From JBBECJ01 sp963763325 (lineage in GTDB: Bacteria; Chloroflexota; Chloroflexia; Thermomicrobiales; CFX8), in the NCBI GenBank assembly GCA_963763325.1, contig CAVXOL010000024.1, positions 496,001 to 560,000 of the forward strand: a stretch of DNA of 64,000 bases, given 5' to 3'. A program made the position numbers and the translations under genes. Shown in pieces: positions 47,473-56,637 of the stretch. The stretch's first letter is position 1. Every line of letters begins with the position of its first letter. The notes under the pieces were generated by a model that saw nothing but the letters and a program-made list of their open reading frames with translations, was not told the DNA's origin and did not search any database.

Positions 47473-49848
47473 TTACGGCTCATCCAGTGCGAACGTGATG
47501 GCTGCGTCCATCGTCATACGTCGTCCATCCGCCCAAGCCAGGTCAGACGTCTTGCAATCAACAAGTGAGCGTGCCAGCGCAATCGACTCATGATACTGCC
47601 ACTGGTCCGGGTTCTGCAGCGGGTAGTCAATCTTCTCTCGCAGCGCCTCGGCAGCTCCGAACATCGACAGGGCACGAATCGGTTCACTCTTGCGCGCTGC
47701 GAGGGTTGCGAGTCCTTCGAGCCCACAGGCAATCATCCGCGCATGGCCGATCGCGCCGAGTGTCCGTAACGCTGAGCGAAAGAGGACGCCGGCTCGGTCG
47801 TCGTCACCGGTCACTGATAGGACCAGCGCAAGGTCCGTCTGATGCACCCCAAGATGGACAAGGTCGGAATTCGCCTCGTCGAGGACGATACAGTCGTCGA
47901 ACAGCCGAATCGCTGCGTCAGTCTGTCCAAGATGGAACGTGACCTGCGCGAGATTTCCCAGCGTTCGTGTCAGCTCCGGATGGTTCAGCTCGCGTTTGAG
48001 CGCTACGCACTCCTGATACAACGTCGCCGAGCGATTAAAGTCCTCCTGCAACTGCGCAACGAGCCCGGCGCCATGCAGAGCATCAGCCAGGCCATCAGCA
48101 TTTCCGCTGTCGCGGTTGAGGCGCAGGCTCTTTTCCGCATAGCCTTCGGCCCGATCGAGATCTCCCTGATGGCAGGCGAGCCAGCACGCAGCATCGAGCG
48201 CCCTGGCGCTGAGCGCGGGCGACGCATTGGCACGGAGCGTGAGGGCTGCATCAAGCCATTGACGGCCCTCACTGACCGCTCCTTTGACGCCCCAGAAGTC
48301 GCGCAGCGCGACGACGAGGTTCAATGCACGTGTGGCGTCGTTGGCATCGATCGCCCAGCCCAGAGCCGCGCGAATGTTTTCCTTATCCGCGTCAACGCGG
48401 TCCGGTTGAAACGGTCGTCGCTGGCCCGTCACGTCACTGACATGCGCCTCGACAAGTGAGAGGTAATAGTCGAAATGCTGTTGCCGTACCGCGTGTCGTT
48501 CGCCATGCGTGTCAAGCATCTCAAGCCCAAAGGCTCGAATGGTGTCCAGCATGTCGTACCGTGATTCGGCATTCGAATCGCTCCGCCGCACGACAAGGTT
48601 CTGGTCGATCAGTGACATGAGTTGATCGACGACACTGACATGGCTACCGGACTCAGACGTACTACGCGCAACCGATGCTACCGCGTCGATCGTCCAACCT
48701 CCCGAGAACACTGCCAGCGAACGAAACAGTGCTTTTTCATTTACCGACAGCAGATCGTAGCTCCCGTGAACCACGTTTCGCAGCGTCTGTTGTCGAACCG
48801 GGAGGTCGATCGGTCCGGAGGTCAGGAGACTCAATTGATCGTCGAGCTGCGCGTGAAGTTCCGAAAGTGTCAGTACCCGCGTTCGCGCAGCAGCCAGCAC
48901 AATCGACAGCGGGATTCCATCAAGACGTCGGCAAATATCCGCAATCATGGCCAGGTTTGAACTTGACATGACCGGGGAGCCGGATGCCATCCGCATACGT
49001 CGGACGAAGAGATCTATCGCGCTAAAGCGCTCTACGTCTTCAGCGGTCAGTTCGGACATCGGCGTCGGAACGGAAAGCGGGTTGACTCGATAAACGTATT
49101 CCCCCCGAACGTGGAGAGGGATCCGGCTCGTTGTCAGAACCTTCAGCCCGGGACACCGCTCCAACAGGTCGATCACCGACTGTGCGTCGCCGACGACGTG
49201 CTCCAGACAATCGAGCAGGAGCAGAAGCCGTGCATCTCCGAGAGCCTCGGCGATTGTGTCGACAAGTGGACGGCCTGCCTCGTGCCTGACGCCGAGCGTG
49301 TCGGCGATCACCGGAAGAATTGGCATGTCACGTTCGACTATCGAACCGAAGAACACGCAGGCTACACCATCAGGAAAGTGACCGAAAATGTCCCGTGCCA
49401 CCTGCGATGACAGGTGCGACTTTCCCGCCCCGCCCGGACCAGTCAACGTGACGAGACCGTGATCAGGATCCAGAAGAATCTCGATGATTTCGGATACCTC
49501 GTTCGAGCGTCCAATCAGTTGAGTCGATGGACGTGGAATTGGATTCACACGGAATCGCCGCTCGACGGTCGGTGGCAGCTCGTGACGTTCACGCTCAACT
49601 GTCTGCGGCGCCAATGTGGAGCGACTCATCGCAATCAGGTCAGCGAGGACATTCTGGTCAAGCCCAAGGGCGGTCGTGATGAGGCGGACCGTCTCAAGAC
49701 GTGGGGTGCGACGAGTGCCACGCTCCAGGTCGCTGATTCCACGTGCACTCAATCCGGTCTTTTCTGCCAGAGCTTCCTGGCTCAGCCCTGCCGCGAGACG
49801 ATACCGACGGAGCGCCTGACCAAATCCTGTGCCCCCTTGCCAGTCCAT
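47473..49848 (-). CDS. XRE-type HTH plus STAND (NB-ARC-like) ATPase with TPR repeats, transcriptional regulator
   Basis: 791 residues from MDWQGGTGFGQALRRY (ATG 49848, GGAAGGG upstream). The N-terminal XRE helix-turn-helix (about 8-65: GLSQEALAEKTGLSARGISDLERG) is followed by a STAND ATPase with Walker A GPGGAGKSHL near 165, Walker B LLLLLDCLEHV, and a winged-helix part. C-terminal TPR-like helices run from about 480 to the end. The layout is that of AfsR/LuxR-type ATP-dependent regulators common in Chloroflexota. Target unknown. It is the first gene outside the right end of the tRNA-Leu element. Intact. Confidence 0.88.
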   Translation of the reverse strand: MDWQGGTGFGQALRRYRLAAGLSQEALAEKTGLSARGISDLERGTRRTPRLETVRLITTALGLDQNVLADLIAMSRSTLAPQTVERERHELPPTVERRFRVNPIPRPSTQLIGRSNEVSEIIEILLDPDHGLVTLTGPGGAGKSHLSSQVARDIFGHFPDGVACVFFGSIVERDMPILPVIADTLGVRHEAGRPLVDTIAEALGDARLLLLLDCLEHVVGDAQSVIDLLERCPGLKVLTTSRIPLHVRGEYVYRVNPLSVPTPMSELTAEDVERFSAIDLFVRRMRMASGSPVMSSSNLAMIADICRRLDGIPLSIVLAAARTRVLTLSELHAQLDDQLSLLTSGPIDLPVRQQTLRNVVHGSYDLLSVNEKALFRSLAVFSGGWTIDAVASVARSTSESGSHVSVVDQLMSLIDQNLVVRRSDSNAESRYDMLDTIRAFGLEMLDTHGERHAVRQQHFDYYLSLVEAHVSDVTGQRRPFQPDRVDADKENIRAALGWAIDANDATRALNLVVALRDFWGVKGAVSEGRQWLDAALTLRANASPALSARALDAACWLACHQGDLDRAEGYAEKSLRLNRDSGNADGLADALHGAGLVAQLQEDFNRSATLYQECVALKRELNHPELTRTLGNLAQVTFHLGQTDAAIRLFDDCIVLDEANSDLVHLGVHQTDLALVLSVTGDDDRAGVLFRSALRTLGAIGHARMIACGLEGLATLAARKSEPIRALSMFGAAEALREKIDYPLQNPDQWQYHESIALARSLVDCKTSDLAWADGRRMTMDAAITFALDEP

Positions 49849-50138
49849 TCTGACCCTTCCAGGATCGTCAGTCGATCGCAGCTGTACAACATTGTGCAGG
49901 CACCGCGTGAGTGGTGCAGGTAGTGGTAGATGCACACCTCACTCAGACTACGCATCACGCGTGACATCGTCAACGGTTGCGAGAAGTGTCGGCGCCAAAT
50001 CCGCTACCGGCTCGGTCTCGGCCCTCGACATCCACTACAAATCAGGCTGAAGTCCCATCCCGCAGCGCCGGTCTTCAACGACTGAGACAGAATCGAGATA
50101 GCACAGCTGGGTTTATTGTTTCTGCCGAAACATGGTCG
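49849..50138. other. Intergenic region upstream of the STAND regulator
   Basis: About 290 nt, presumably holding the regulator promoter on the minus strand and the 3' end region of the DadA-like gene. No gene or clear structure seen. Confidence 0.4.
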
Positions 50139-51425
50139 TCAGCGCGGGCTCGCTACCGAACGACTGCGTTGAAAACGCGCGGGGTCGAAAGGCCGCAGGA
50201 GTTCTCCAACGTCTTCATCCAGGATCATCTTCGCCAGTGCGTCACCCGTCGATGGCGCGAGGGTGATTCCGAGCATCTGGTGGCCGCCTGCGACGTATAG
50301 ATTGTCGCTGCCGGGAGCGCGGCCAATGACGGGCAGGCCGTCTGGTGTCAACGGTCGCATACCGACCCAAACACGTTCGGCCCGGCCTCCTCGCCATTCG
50401 CCGAGATACCGATCACCAGCTCGACGAATCGCCTCGACACGGCGGGGTTCCAATCGCAGGTTGAGCCCGGACAACTCCATTGTGCCGGCCAACCGCAGGC
50501 CGTTGTCGAACGGAGTCACAGCCACATGCGCCTCGATCAAGTCAAGCGGGCGTCCGACGGTCCGGCGGGGCTGCTCGATCGTGACGCTGTAGCCTTTTCC
50601 GGCTTCAATCGGAAGCGGAAATCCGAATCGCTTTGCCACCTGCCCCGTCCATGCGCCAGCCGCGATCACAACGCGGTCGGCTGCCACGCTGCCTGCGCTG
50701 GTCCGAACAGCACGAATCTCCCGATGGCTTTGATCGACACCAGTGACATCAACGCCCGATCGGATCTCGATGCCTTCTCCCCGTAACCGCGACACCAGAC
50801 CGGCTGACAACTTCTCCGGCCGGACGTGACGCTCCTCCTCGACAAGGAATCCGCCTGCGACCGCAGCCGTCAGTCCTGGCTCCAACTCCCGCACCTCGTT
50901 GCCGCTCATGATGGATGGGCGCCGATACCCGAATCGCTCCAGGAGCTCAACATCTGCTGCCGCATGCTCGACCGCTTCTCGACTCAAGCCCAAAAACAGG
51001 AGACCGGCGTGATGCATCTCAAAGTCAATGCCTTCGGCTTTCCAGCGGTCAAAGAGCGGCATTGTCTGCTGGTTGAGTTCCGACAGTGCGTGAAGTCCTC
51101 GGTTGTAGGTCTCGGTATCGCAATTTCGCCAGAAGCTGGTCAGCCAACCTGCGAAGCGCGGATCGAGTCGAGGCTTGATGTACAGTGGGCTGTCACGCTG
51201 CAACATCCAGCGCATTGACGTCCCGACCAGTCCAGGCGCCGGTAATGGTGTTGAGATTGCCGGGGTGATCCAGCCGGCGTTACCGGCAGAGCAGGCAGCG
51301 CCCGGCTCGCCGCGATCGAGTACGAGGACATCCTCACCACGACGGCACAGTTCCCAGGCGCACGCCAGGCCGATGACTCCCGCTCCGACAATGACTGTTC
51401 GTGCCAATTTCCGCCCCCATCTCAT
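50139..51425 (-). CDS. FAD-dependent amino-acid oxidoreductase, DadA type
   Basis: 428 residues. Dinucleotide motif GAGVIGLACAWEL near residue 14, CSAGNAGWITP as in D-amino-acid dehydrogenases, ERHVRPEKLSAGL, VVIAAGAWTGQVA and the C-terminal GRAPGSDNLYVAGGHQMLGITLAPSTG. Deaminates D-amino acids or secondary amines to 2-oxo acids, passing electrons to the respiratory chain or oxygen. ATG at 51425; a TTG seven codons in has a better GGGGCGG site. Neighbour ABC-F is on the same strand but 46 nt away, with no clear functional link. Confidence 0.88.
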   Translation of the reverse strand: MRWGRKLARTVIVGAGVIGLACAWELCRRGEDVLVLDRGEPGAACSAGNAGWITPAISTPLPAPGLVGTSMRWMLQRDSPLYIKPRLDPRFAGWLTSFWRNCDTETYNRGLHALSELNQQTMPLFDRWKAEGIDFEMHHAGLLFLGLSREAVEHAAADVELLERFGYRRPSIMSGNEVRELEPGLTAAVAGGFLVEEERHVRPEKLSAGLVSRLRGEGIEIRSGVDVTGVDQSHREIRAVRTSAGSVAADRVVIAAGAWTGQVAKRFGFPLPIEAGKGYSVTIEQPRRTVGRPLDLIEAHVAVTPFDNGLRLAGTMELSGLNLRLEPRRVEAIRRAGDRYLGEWRGGRAERVWVGMRPLTPDGLPVIGRAPGSDNLYVAGGHQMLGITLAPSTGDALAKMILDEDVGELLRPFDPARFQRSRSVASPR

Positions 51426-51471
51426 GGTGCAACCAGCGGCATCGTACCGCGAGATCAGAACGACAGGATGG

Positions 51472-53142
51472 CTAACGCTGTCTCGCCGACGGTTGGCGGA
51501 TCGTCAGTTCCGTTCCTGTGCCGCGACGCTCGTTGTAGTACGAAAATCCGCCCGGATACTCACGGACGACACCGGCGTCGACTTCGATGATTCGCTGGCA
51601 GAGGCGGTCAAGGTAATAACGGTCATGCGAGATGGTCAGAATCGAGCCACCGAAATCGAAGAGGGCCGCTTCGAGAACTTCGATCGACGGGATGTCGAGA
51701 TTATTCGTCGGCTCGTCAAGCAGCAGAAAATTCGCGCCTTGAAGGATCAGCATCGCAATCTGGAGCCGGCTCCGCTCGCCGCCGCTCAGGTTCCCGATCT
51801 GGTTCAACGCATCATTGCGATCGAAAAGCAGCCCGACCAGGAAACCAATCGCCTGCTGCTCGGTCATCGCCTTCGTCTTGCGAACCAGTTCCAGCGGCGT
51901 CATCGTGGGATCGAGTGTCTCCTGCTCCTGAGCATAATAGCCAGTCTGGATCGAAGGGCCGACTCGAACGCGGCCGGAGTCCGGCTCCTCCTGACCCAGG
52001 ATCAACTTGAAGAGCGTCGTCTTCCCAGCGCCGTTGCCACCAACAATTCCGACACGTTCGCCGTGCATCATCGTGAGGTCGAACGGCTTGAAGACTTCGC
52101 GATCGCCGAACGATTTCGACAGGCCCTTGATCTCCAGCACCAGCGATGATCCGCGTTCGGCGCTGAAATCGACCTCTATCCGTTTTCGGTCGAGAATTGG
52201 CGTCGGCGTGTTCTCGAGCCGCTCCTTCTCGATTTCAAAGTTTCGCCAGCGATTTCCTGCACGGGCCGCGAACTTCGGATTCTGCTTCGCCCATTGCGTC
52301 AGCTGCTCGGCACTCGCTTTGAGCTTCTTCAGTTCGCGCTGGCGCATCTCATAGAGCTGTTCGTCTCGCTCGAGGCGCTCACGCTTGGTCGTCAGGTACG
52401 CTGAATAGTTGCCCGGATAGCCGACGATCCGTCCATCCTCCAACTCGAAAATGCGGTTGGCGACGCGATCGATGAAGTAGCGGTCATGCGAGATGATGGC
52501 GACGGCACCGCGACGCTCCCGCAGGTATTCCTCAAGCCAGGACTTGGCTGCTTCATCGAGGTGGTTGTCCGGCTCATCGAGCAGCAGCAAGTCGGGTTCC
52601 TCGATCAGGAAACCGGCCAGCGCGACGAGTTTCTTTTCTCCGCCGCTCAGCTTCCCGACCTGCGTGCTCCAACGCTCTTTCGGTAAGCCGAGGCCGTTCA
52701 GAATCTTTTCGATCTGCGCTTCAAGGTCCTGGCCCGGACCGCCCTCAAATCGCTCCAGGACCGCACTGTACTCTTCCAGCACATCGCTCAATTCGTCGTC
52801 GCTGAGCGGCTCAGCCATCTTCGCTTCGAGGTCGCGTAGCTGTCCTTCAAGCGCGGCTGGGTCGCCGGCCGCAAGCGCAATCGCCTCGCGGACGCTCAAC
52901 GATGGCTCGAGTGTCGAATGCTGACTCAGGTATTCCAGTGATAGTCCGCGCTTGTGGGTTACTGCTCCTCCATGCGGGTGCAGTTCGCGCGCCATCAATC
53001 TGAAGAGGGTCGTCTTTCCGGCGCCGTTCTCACCGATCAACGCCAGTCGATCACCGGCACGCACCTCGAACGACACACCGTCGAACACCTGGTTGCCGCC
53101 GTGAGCGTATTTGACCTCGGCTGCCTGAACGAGCAGCGTCAT
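51472..53142 (-). CDS. ABC-F family ATPase (translation factor type)
   Basis: 556 residues with two ABC domains and no membrane segments. Walker A ALIGENGAGKTTLFR and GIVGGNGAGKTTLFK, signatures LSGGEKKLVAL and LSGGERSRLQIA, Walker B LLLLDEPDNHLDEA and FLLLDEPTNNLD. Between the domains lies a charged linker (RQRELKKLKASAEQ; the P-site tRNA interaction motif region). ABC-F proteins act on the ribosome, regulating translation or protecting from antibiotics; the precise subfamily is not clear. AAGGA precedes the ATG. Confidence 0.93.
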   Translation of the reverse strand: MTLLVQAAEVKYAHGGNQVFDGVSFEVRAGDRLALIGENGAGKTTLFRLMARELHPHGGAVTHKRGLSLEYLSQHSTLEPSLSVREAIALAAGDPAALEGQLRDLEAKMAEPLSDDELSDVLEEYSAVLERFEGGPGQDLEAQIEKILNGLGLPKERWSTQVGKLSGGEKKLVALAGFLIEEPDLLLLDEPDNHLDEAAKSWLEEYLRERRGAVAIISHDRYFIDRVANRIFELEDGRIVGYPGNYSAYLTTKRERLERDEQLYEMRQRELKKLKASAEQLTQWAKQNPKFAARAGNRWRNFEIEKERLENTPTPILDRKRIEVDFSAERGSSLVLEIKGLSKSFGDREVFKPFDLTMMHGERVGIVGGNGAGKTTLFKLILGQEEPDSGRVRVGPSIQTGYYAQEQETLDPTMTPLELVRKTKAMTEQQAIGFLVGLLFDRNDALNQIGNLSGGERSRLQIAMLILQGANFLLLDEPTNNLDIPSIEVLEAALFDFGGSILTISHDRYYLDRLCQRIIEVDAGVVREYPGGFSYYNERRGTGTELTIRQPSARQR

Positions 53143-53382
53143 CTCGTGAATCCTTTACTGCATCAACTCGATGGTCAATCCGGCATGTCACTACAGACTA
53201 ACACGACCTCGCGATCGTAAGACCGACCAACTGCTCGGAGGCTCGAGTGGCGGATCACGCAATCCAGATTTCGGAGCTCCGCGACCGGCGAGCTTCTTGC
53301 GTCGTCGCGATGACACGAGATTGATGATGGCAGCGTAGCGTCGCTGGTTTGGGCAGGTGAAAGGCTTTGGTGGATAGAGCAA
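53143..53382. other. Intergenic region upstream of the ABC-F gene
   Basis: About 240 nt without a supportable gene. Holds the upstream region of the ABC-F gene. Confidence 0.4.
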
Positions 53383-53604
53383 AACAGCCAGAGTTCGGTC
53401 AGTGACGAGCTAGGGATACGGATCGCAACAGAGTTTAACGCCGCCTGGAACTCGGGTGAGCGTGATTCCGTGCTCACCTTCTTCACGCTTGACGCGGTCA
53501 TCAGAGTCATCCCACACCACGACCACCAGCGCCAGAGCAACTCACCGAGCATGACGAAATCGGCATCTGAATCTACCGAACGCTTGCACTGCCGTTTGCT
53601 GTGA
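53383..53604 (+). pseudogene. Relic of a SnoaL-like/NTF2-fold protein (N-terminal fragment)
   Basis: A frame without a start codon reads SDELGIRIATEFNAAWNSGERDSVLTFF then TLDAVIRVIP, the typical first 40 residues of SnoaL-like (NTF2-fold) proteins, and then loses similarity before a TGA at 53602-53604. Where a start would sit (about 53398) the codon is GTC rather than GTG. Best explained as a decayed fragment. Seen by eye only. Confidence 0.4.
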
Positions 53605-53772
53605 AGGCTTCAAACGATCGGGGGGCCGGGTCGGTCGATCGTCACCTGGGACGCATCCTTCCCACATGAGGGAGACGATGCATCGCCCGATGTCAGTCAG
53701 GCCACTGTCCGTGGAACGTTGATCAGCGACTTCATACTTTGACGAATCGGATCTCCAACGACAGCGACAACG
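53605..53772. other. Short intergenic stretch
   Basis: About 170 nt between the SnoaL relic and the hairpin after the microprotein operon. Nothing recognised. Confidence 0.35.
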
Positions 53773-53800
53773 CAGGGCGGCGCCGGTTGGCGCCGCCCTG
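53773..53800. terminator. Strong hairpin downstream of the microprotein operon
   Basis: Perfect 12-bp stem CAGGGCGGCGCC/GGCGCCGCCCTG with a 4-nt loop, about 90 nt after the second microprotein stop on the minus strand. No T run, so terminator function is uncertain. Confidence 0.5.
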
Positions 53801-53886
53801 GTCGTGGGGATGGAGGTGGGATGAAGGTAGAAGGGAGTAGCCTGGAGGCAACGCGAGCTGTGCAGGGCTGCGCGTCGCCGCCACTC

Positions 53887-53991
53887 CTACTTCTTGAAGA
53901 TCGTCTTCCAGTTGCGCTGCCCGCGCGACTTCGCCAGATCCTGCTGTGAGTACTCGACCAGTTTCGAAAGCGTATATGGGTCCATGTCCAT
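53887..53991 (-). CDS. 34-residue microprotein, paralogue of 18320-18430
   Basis: AGAAGGAG lies about 5 nt before the ATG at 53991; a second ATG is at 53985. The product begins MDMDPYTLSKLVEY and ends WKTIFKK. Shared with the 18320-18430 product: PY, VE, LA, SR and R-x-W-x-T-x-F in the same spacing. It is basic and probably one amphipathic helix. Second gene of a two-microprotein operon, 42 nt after the first. Function unknown. Confidence 0.75.
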   Translation of the reverse strand: MDMDPYTLSKLVEYSQQDLAKSRGQRNWKTIFKK

Positions 53992-54033
53992 CGTCTCCTT
54001 CTGCCAATGCCATCTCGGCGAATTGCTGTGCTA

Positions 54034-54138
54034 CTAGCGTCGTGTTCCTTCGGCGACCGTCCCCGACTGGCTGATTCGTATCGGCGTTTGCCAGCGATTT
54101 ATGTACCGTTCGCCTTTGATCTCACCAACTCGGCTCAT
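54034..54138 (-). CDS. 34-residue microprotein, first gene of the operon
   Basis: AGAAGGAGG about 6 nt before the ATG at 54138, one of the strongest ribosome-binding sites in the window. The product begins MSRVGEIKGERYINRW and ends VAEGTRR. It is polar and basic, with no hydrophobic segment. It sits directly behind a near-consensus promoter. No family recognised. A weakly similar MSEVG... frame (18219-18299) precedes the other microprotein, but the match is too short to rely on. Confidence 0.65.
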   Translation of the reverse strand: MSRVGEIKGERYINRWQTPIRISQSGTVAEGTRR

Positions 54139-54159
54139 GTCTGCCTCCTTCTGGTACTG

Positions 54160-54188
54160 AGATTAGCATGAATATCTACTGTTGTCAA
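54160..54188 (-). promoter_or_regulatory. Near-consensus sigma-70 promoter of the microprotein operon
   Basis: Minus strand: TTGACA (54188-54183), exactly 17-bp spacer, TAATCT (54165-54160), in an AT-rich patch. The expected transcript starts about 15 nt before the first ATG. Confidence 0.88.
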
Positions 54189-54392
54189 CTGTTTTTGTTC
54201 GATTTATTCAAATTGGTGAATTGGTGATTAGAATCAGGATGGATCGGCACGTTTCTGCCGGGCGGGAGGGATTGGCTGTCGATGTTCGAGAGCGCACCTT
54301 CCATCAATCCACCGACGCGCTACCATTAGTGCCGTCATCTCGATGTCTGCAACTTCTGGTTGCAGCGCCAATCCGTGAAGAGTGGGACGCCG

Positions 54393-56180
54393 GTGCTGAT
54401 CGAACTCACGATTCGCAACTTTGCCGTGATCCAGGAGACGCGGATTGAGCTTTCGCGTGGTCTGAACGCGCTGACAGGCGAAACGGGGGCTGGAAAGTCG
54501 ATCGTGATCGACGCGCTTGGCGCGGTGCTTGGGGCAAGGACGTCGGCCGAGTTCGTCCGGACCGGCGCGAATGGCGCGTACATCGAGGCGGTCTTCGACA
54601 TTGCAGATCTCCCGAACGCGGCACCCGTCCACGCGATGCTGACCGAGCTGGGCATCGAGATCGAGCCAGACGAGCCGCTCGTTCTCGCGCGCGACGTCAG
54701 CTCGACCGGACGTTCGACTGCCCGGATCGCTGGGCGGACGGTGACGGCTGCCGCGCTGTCACAGCTCGGCGAGCTGCTGGTTGACATCCACGGGCAAAGC
54801 GACCACCTCTCGCTGCTGCGCCCGGCCTCACAGCTCGACTTGCTCGACCGCTTCGCCGGGACGCTTGCGTTGCGTGACGAAGTAGCCGGGCAATACCGGA
54901 GTTGGCAGGCGGTACGGAAGCGGATCCACGACTTTGATGTCGAACAACGAACGCTCGCCCAGCGGCTGGATCTGCTGCGCTTTCAATCCGAGGAACTGGG
55001 AGCGGCCGATCTGCGAATCGGCGAAGACGAGGAGCTGCACCAGGAGCGGACGATCCTCGCCAATGCCGAGCGGCTGGTTCGGTCCGCAGCCGAAGCCGAG
55101 TCGGCGCTGAGCGGCGACACCACCGGCGTTAATGTCGATGCTGGCGCACTCGATCGTATACGAGCGGCGAGTCGATCGCTTGAGGACGCCGTCCAACTCG
55201 ATCCATCAATCGAGCCAACATTTACGAAGCTCAACGACGCGCTCTTCGCGCTTGAGGAAGTCATCGCCGAGCTCCGTGACTATGCCGAACGAACCGAGAT
55301 AGATCCGCACCGTCTGGAAGAGATTGACGAACGGCTCGACCTGCTGCGCCGGCTGAAGCGCAAGTACGGACCGGAGTTGTCTGACGTCATCGAGCATGCA
55401 GAACAGATCCAGAGCGAGTTGGAGTCACTCGAATCGGGTGAGCATGATATCGACGCACTACGCAGCGAAGAATCAGTGCTGCGACGACGGCTGGCGGATG
55501 TTGCCGCCAAACTTTCGGAACAGCGCAAGCAGGCAGCAACGACACTCGCGACACGAGTCGAGCAAGCCATCGCTGAACTGAACATGGGGCGGGCACACTT
55601 TGAGGTCCGCTTCGAGACGACGCCGTATGCAGAGGGTGTAACGCTTCACGACAGCGACGGCCCAATCGCGATCGACGTAACCGGTATCGACAGGATCGTC
55701 TTCCTCCTTGCTGCCAATGCCGGCGAGGAGCTTCGCCCGCTGGCGCGTGTCGCTTCAGGCGGTGAGACAGCGCGCCTCATGCTGGCACTAAAGTCGATCC
55801 TCTCCGATGCCGACGACACACCGATCCTGGTATTCGACGAGGTCGATGTCGGAGTCGGCGGGCGCAGCGGTCAGGTGGTTGGCGAAAAGCTCTGGAGCCT
55901 GACCGACAAACACCAGGCGATCGTCATCTCACATCTCTCACAGATCGCCGCCTTCGCTGACAGGCACCTGATCCTCGTCAAGGATGAGATCGATGAGCGA
56001 ACGGTGACGACCGCGCGACAGGTTGAGGGTGACGAGCGCATCGAGGAACTTGCTGCGATGCTGGACGGGCTGCCACCTACTCCCGAATCGCGCGCCAACG
56101 CTGCGGCGCTGTTACAGCGGGTGAACGACTGGAAGCGTGCCGCGCGGGGAGATCAATCCGGGCGCAAAAAACGGCGCTGA
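54393..56180 (+). CDS. recN: DNA repair protein RecN
   Basis: 595 residues from a GTG at 54393 (MLIELTIRNFAVIQE once initiated), the conserved beginning of RecN; the upstream in-frame codons are not family-like. Walker A LTGETGAGKSIVIDAL near residue 30, long central coiled coil, C-terminal SGGETARLMLALK signature and Walker B ILVFDEVDVGVGGRSGQVVG. An SMC-like ATPase acting in double-strand break repair. Intact. Confidence 0.95.
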   Translation: MLIELTIRNFAVIQETRIELSRGLNALTGETGAGKSIVIDALGAVLGARTSAEFVRTGANGAYIEAVFDIADLPNAAPVHAMLTELGIEIEPDEPLVLARDVSSTGRSTARIAGRTVTAAALSQLGELLVDIHGQSDHLSLLRPASQLDLLDRFAGTLALRDEVAGQYRSWQAVRKRIHDFDVEQRTLAQRLDLLRFQSEELGAADLRIGEDEELHQERTILANAERLVRSAAEAESALSGDTTGVNVDAGALDRIRAASRSLEDAVQLDPSIEPTFTKLNDALFALEEVIAELRDYAERTEIDPHRLEEIDERLDLLRRLKRKYGPELSDVIEHAEQIQSELESLESGEHDIDALRSEESVLRRRLADVAAKLSEQRKQAATTLATRVEQAIAELNMGRAHFEVRFETTPYAEGVTLHDSDGPIAIDVTGIDRIVFLLAANAGEELRPLARVASGGETARLMLALKSILSDADDTPILVFDEVDVGVGGRSGQVVGEKLWSLTDKHQAIVISHLSQIAAFADRHLILVKDEIDERTVTTARQVEGDERIEELAAMLDGLPPTPESRANAAALLQRVNDWKRAARGDQSGRKKRR

Positions 56181-56186
56181 TATAAT
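56181..56186 (+). promoter_or_regulatory. Perfect TATAAT -10 box upstream of ybaB
   Basis: TATAAT abuts the recN stop. An ATG lies exactly 7 nt downstream (56194) and opens a 33-codon frame that overlaps the ybaB start, so a leaderless leader peptide is possible. No clear -35 box. Confidence 0.6.
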
Positions 56187-56273
56187 CGCCATCATGCCCG
56201 AGAGCGTGGCGCGTATCGGCCACTCCCGGATGGTTTCACCCGAAACGTTGCCGTTCAGAAAGGACCGCCAACC

Positions 56274-56576
56274 GTGCAGCCGAATATGCGAATGATCCAG
56301 CAGATGCAGAATCGAATCCAGAAGATGCAGGAAGAACTCGGTGAGACGGTTGTTGACGGGACGGCTGGAGGCGGGATGGTCACGGTTCAAGTGACCGGCT
56401 TAAAGGAAGTCCAAAGCGTCAAGATCGCGCCTGAAGCAGTCGATCCCGAGGATCTTGAGATGCTTGAGGATATGATCGTCGCGGCAATCAACGACGCGAT
56501 GCAGAACGCCGAGACGCTCGCATCTGACAAGATGGCTGCCATCACAGGTGGTATCAAGATTCCAGGACTGACGTAG
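56274..56576 (+). CDS. YbaB/EbfC family nucleoid-associated protein
   Basis: 100 residues from a GTG at 56274 with AAAGGA upstream. The N-terminal helix is Met/Gln-rich (MRMIQQMQNRIQKMQEELG), followed by the beta hairpin VVDGTAGGGMVTVQVTG and LEMLEDMIVAAINDAM, which is the EbfC fold. A dimeric DNA-binding protein, often beside recR or dnaX; here it follows recN. It may share the recN transcript or use the TATAAT box at 56181. Confidence 0.93.
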   Translation: MQPNMRMIQQMQNRIQKMQEELGETVVDGTAGGGMVTVQVTGLKEVQSVKIAPEAVDPEDLEMLEDMIVAAINDAMQNAETLASDKMAAITGGIKIPGLT

Positions 56577-56592
56577 CGCGAACCACGTCATT

Positions 56593-56630
56593 CACCCCGA
56601 CCGTTCCGCTTACAGATCACGGTCGGGGTG
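56593..56630. terminator. Bidirectional hairpin between convergent genes
   Basis: Perfect 12-bp stem CACCCCGACCGT/ACGGTCGGGGTG, 14-nt loop, between ybaB and the convergent membrane protein. No clear T tract. Confidence 0.6.
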
Positions 56631-56637
56631 CGCGCTA

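Noticed and set aside
46996..47568. 190-codon plus-strand frame across the right end of the element
   Set aside because: Starts in non-coding sequence, crosses the attachment repeat and runs antisense into the STAND gene; composition not protein-like.
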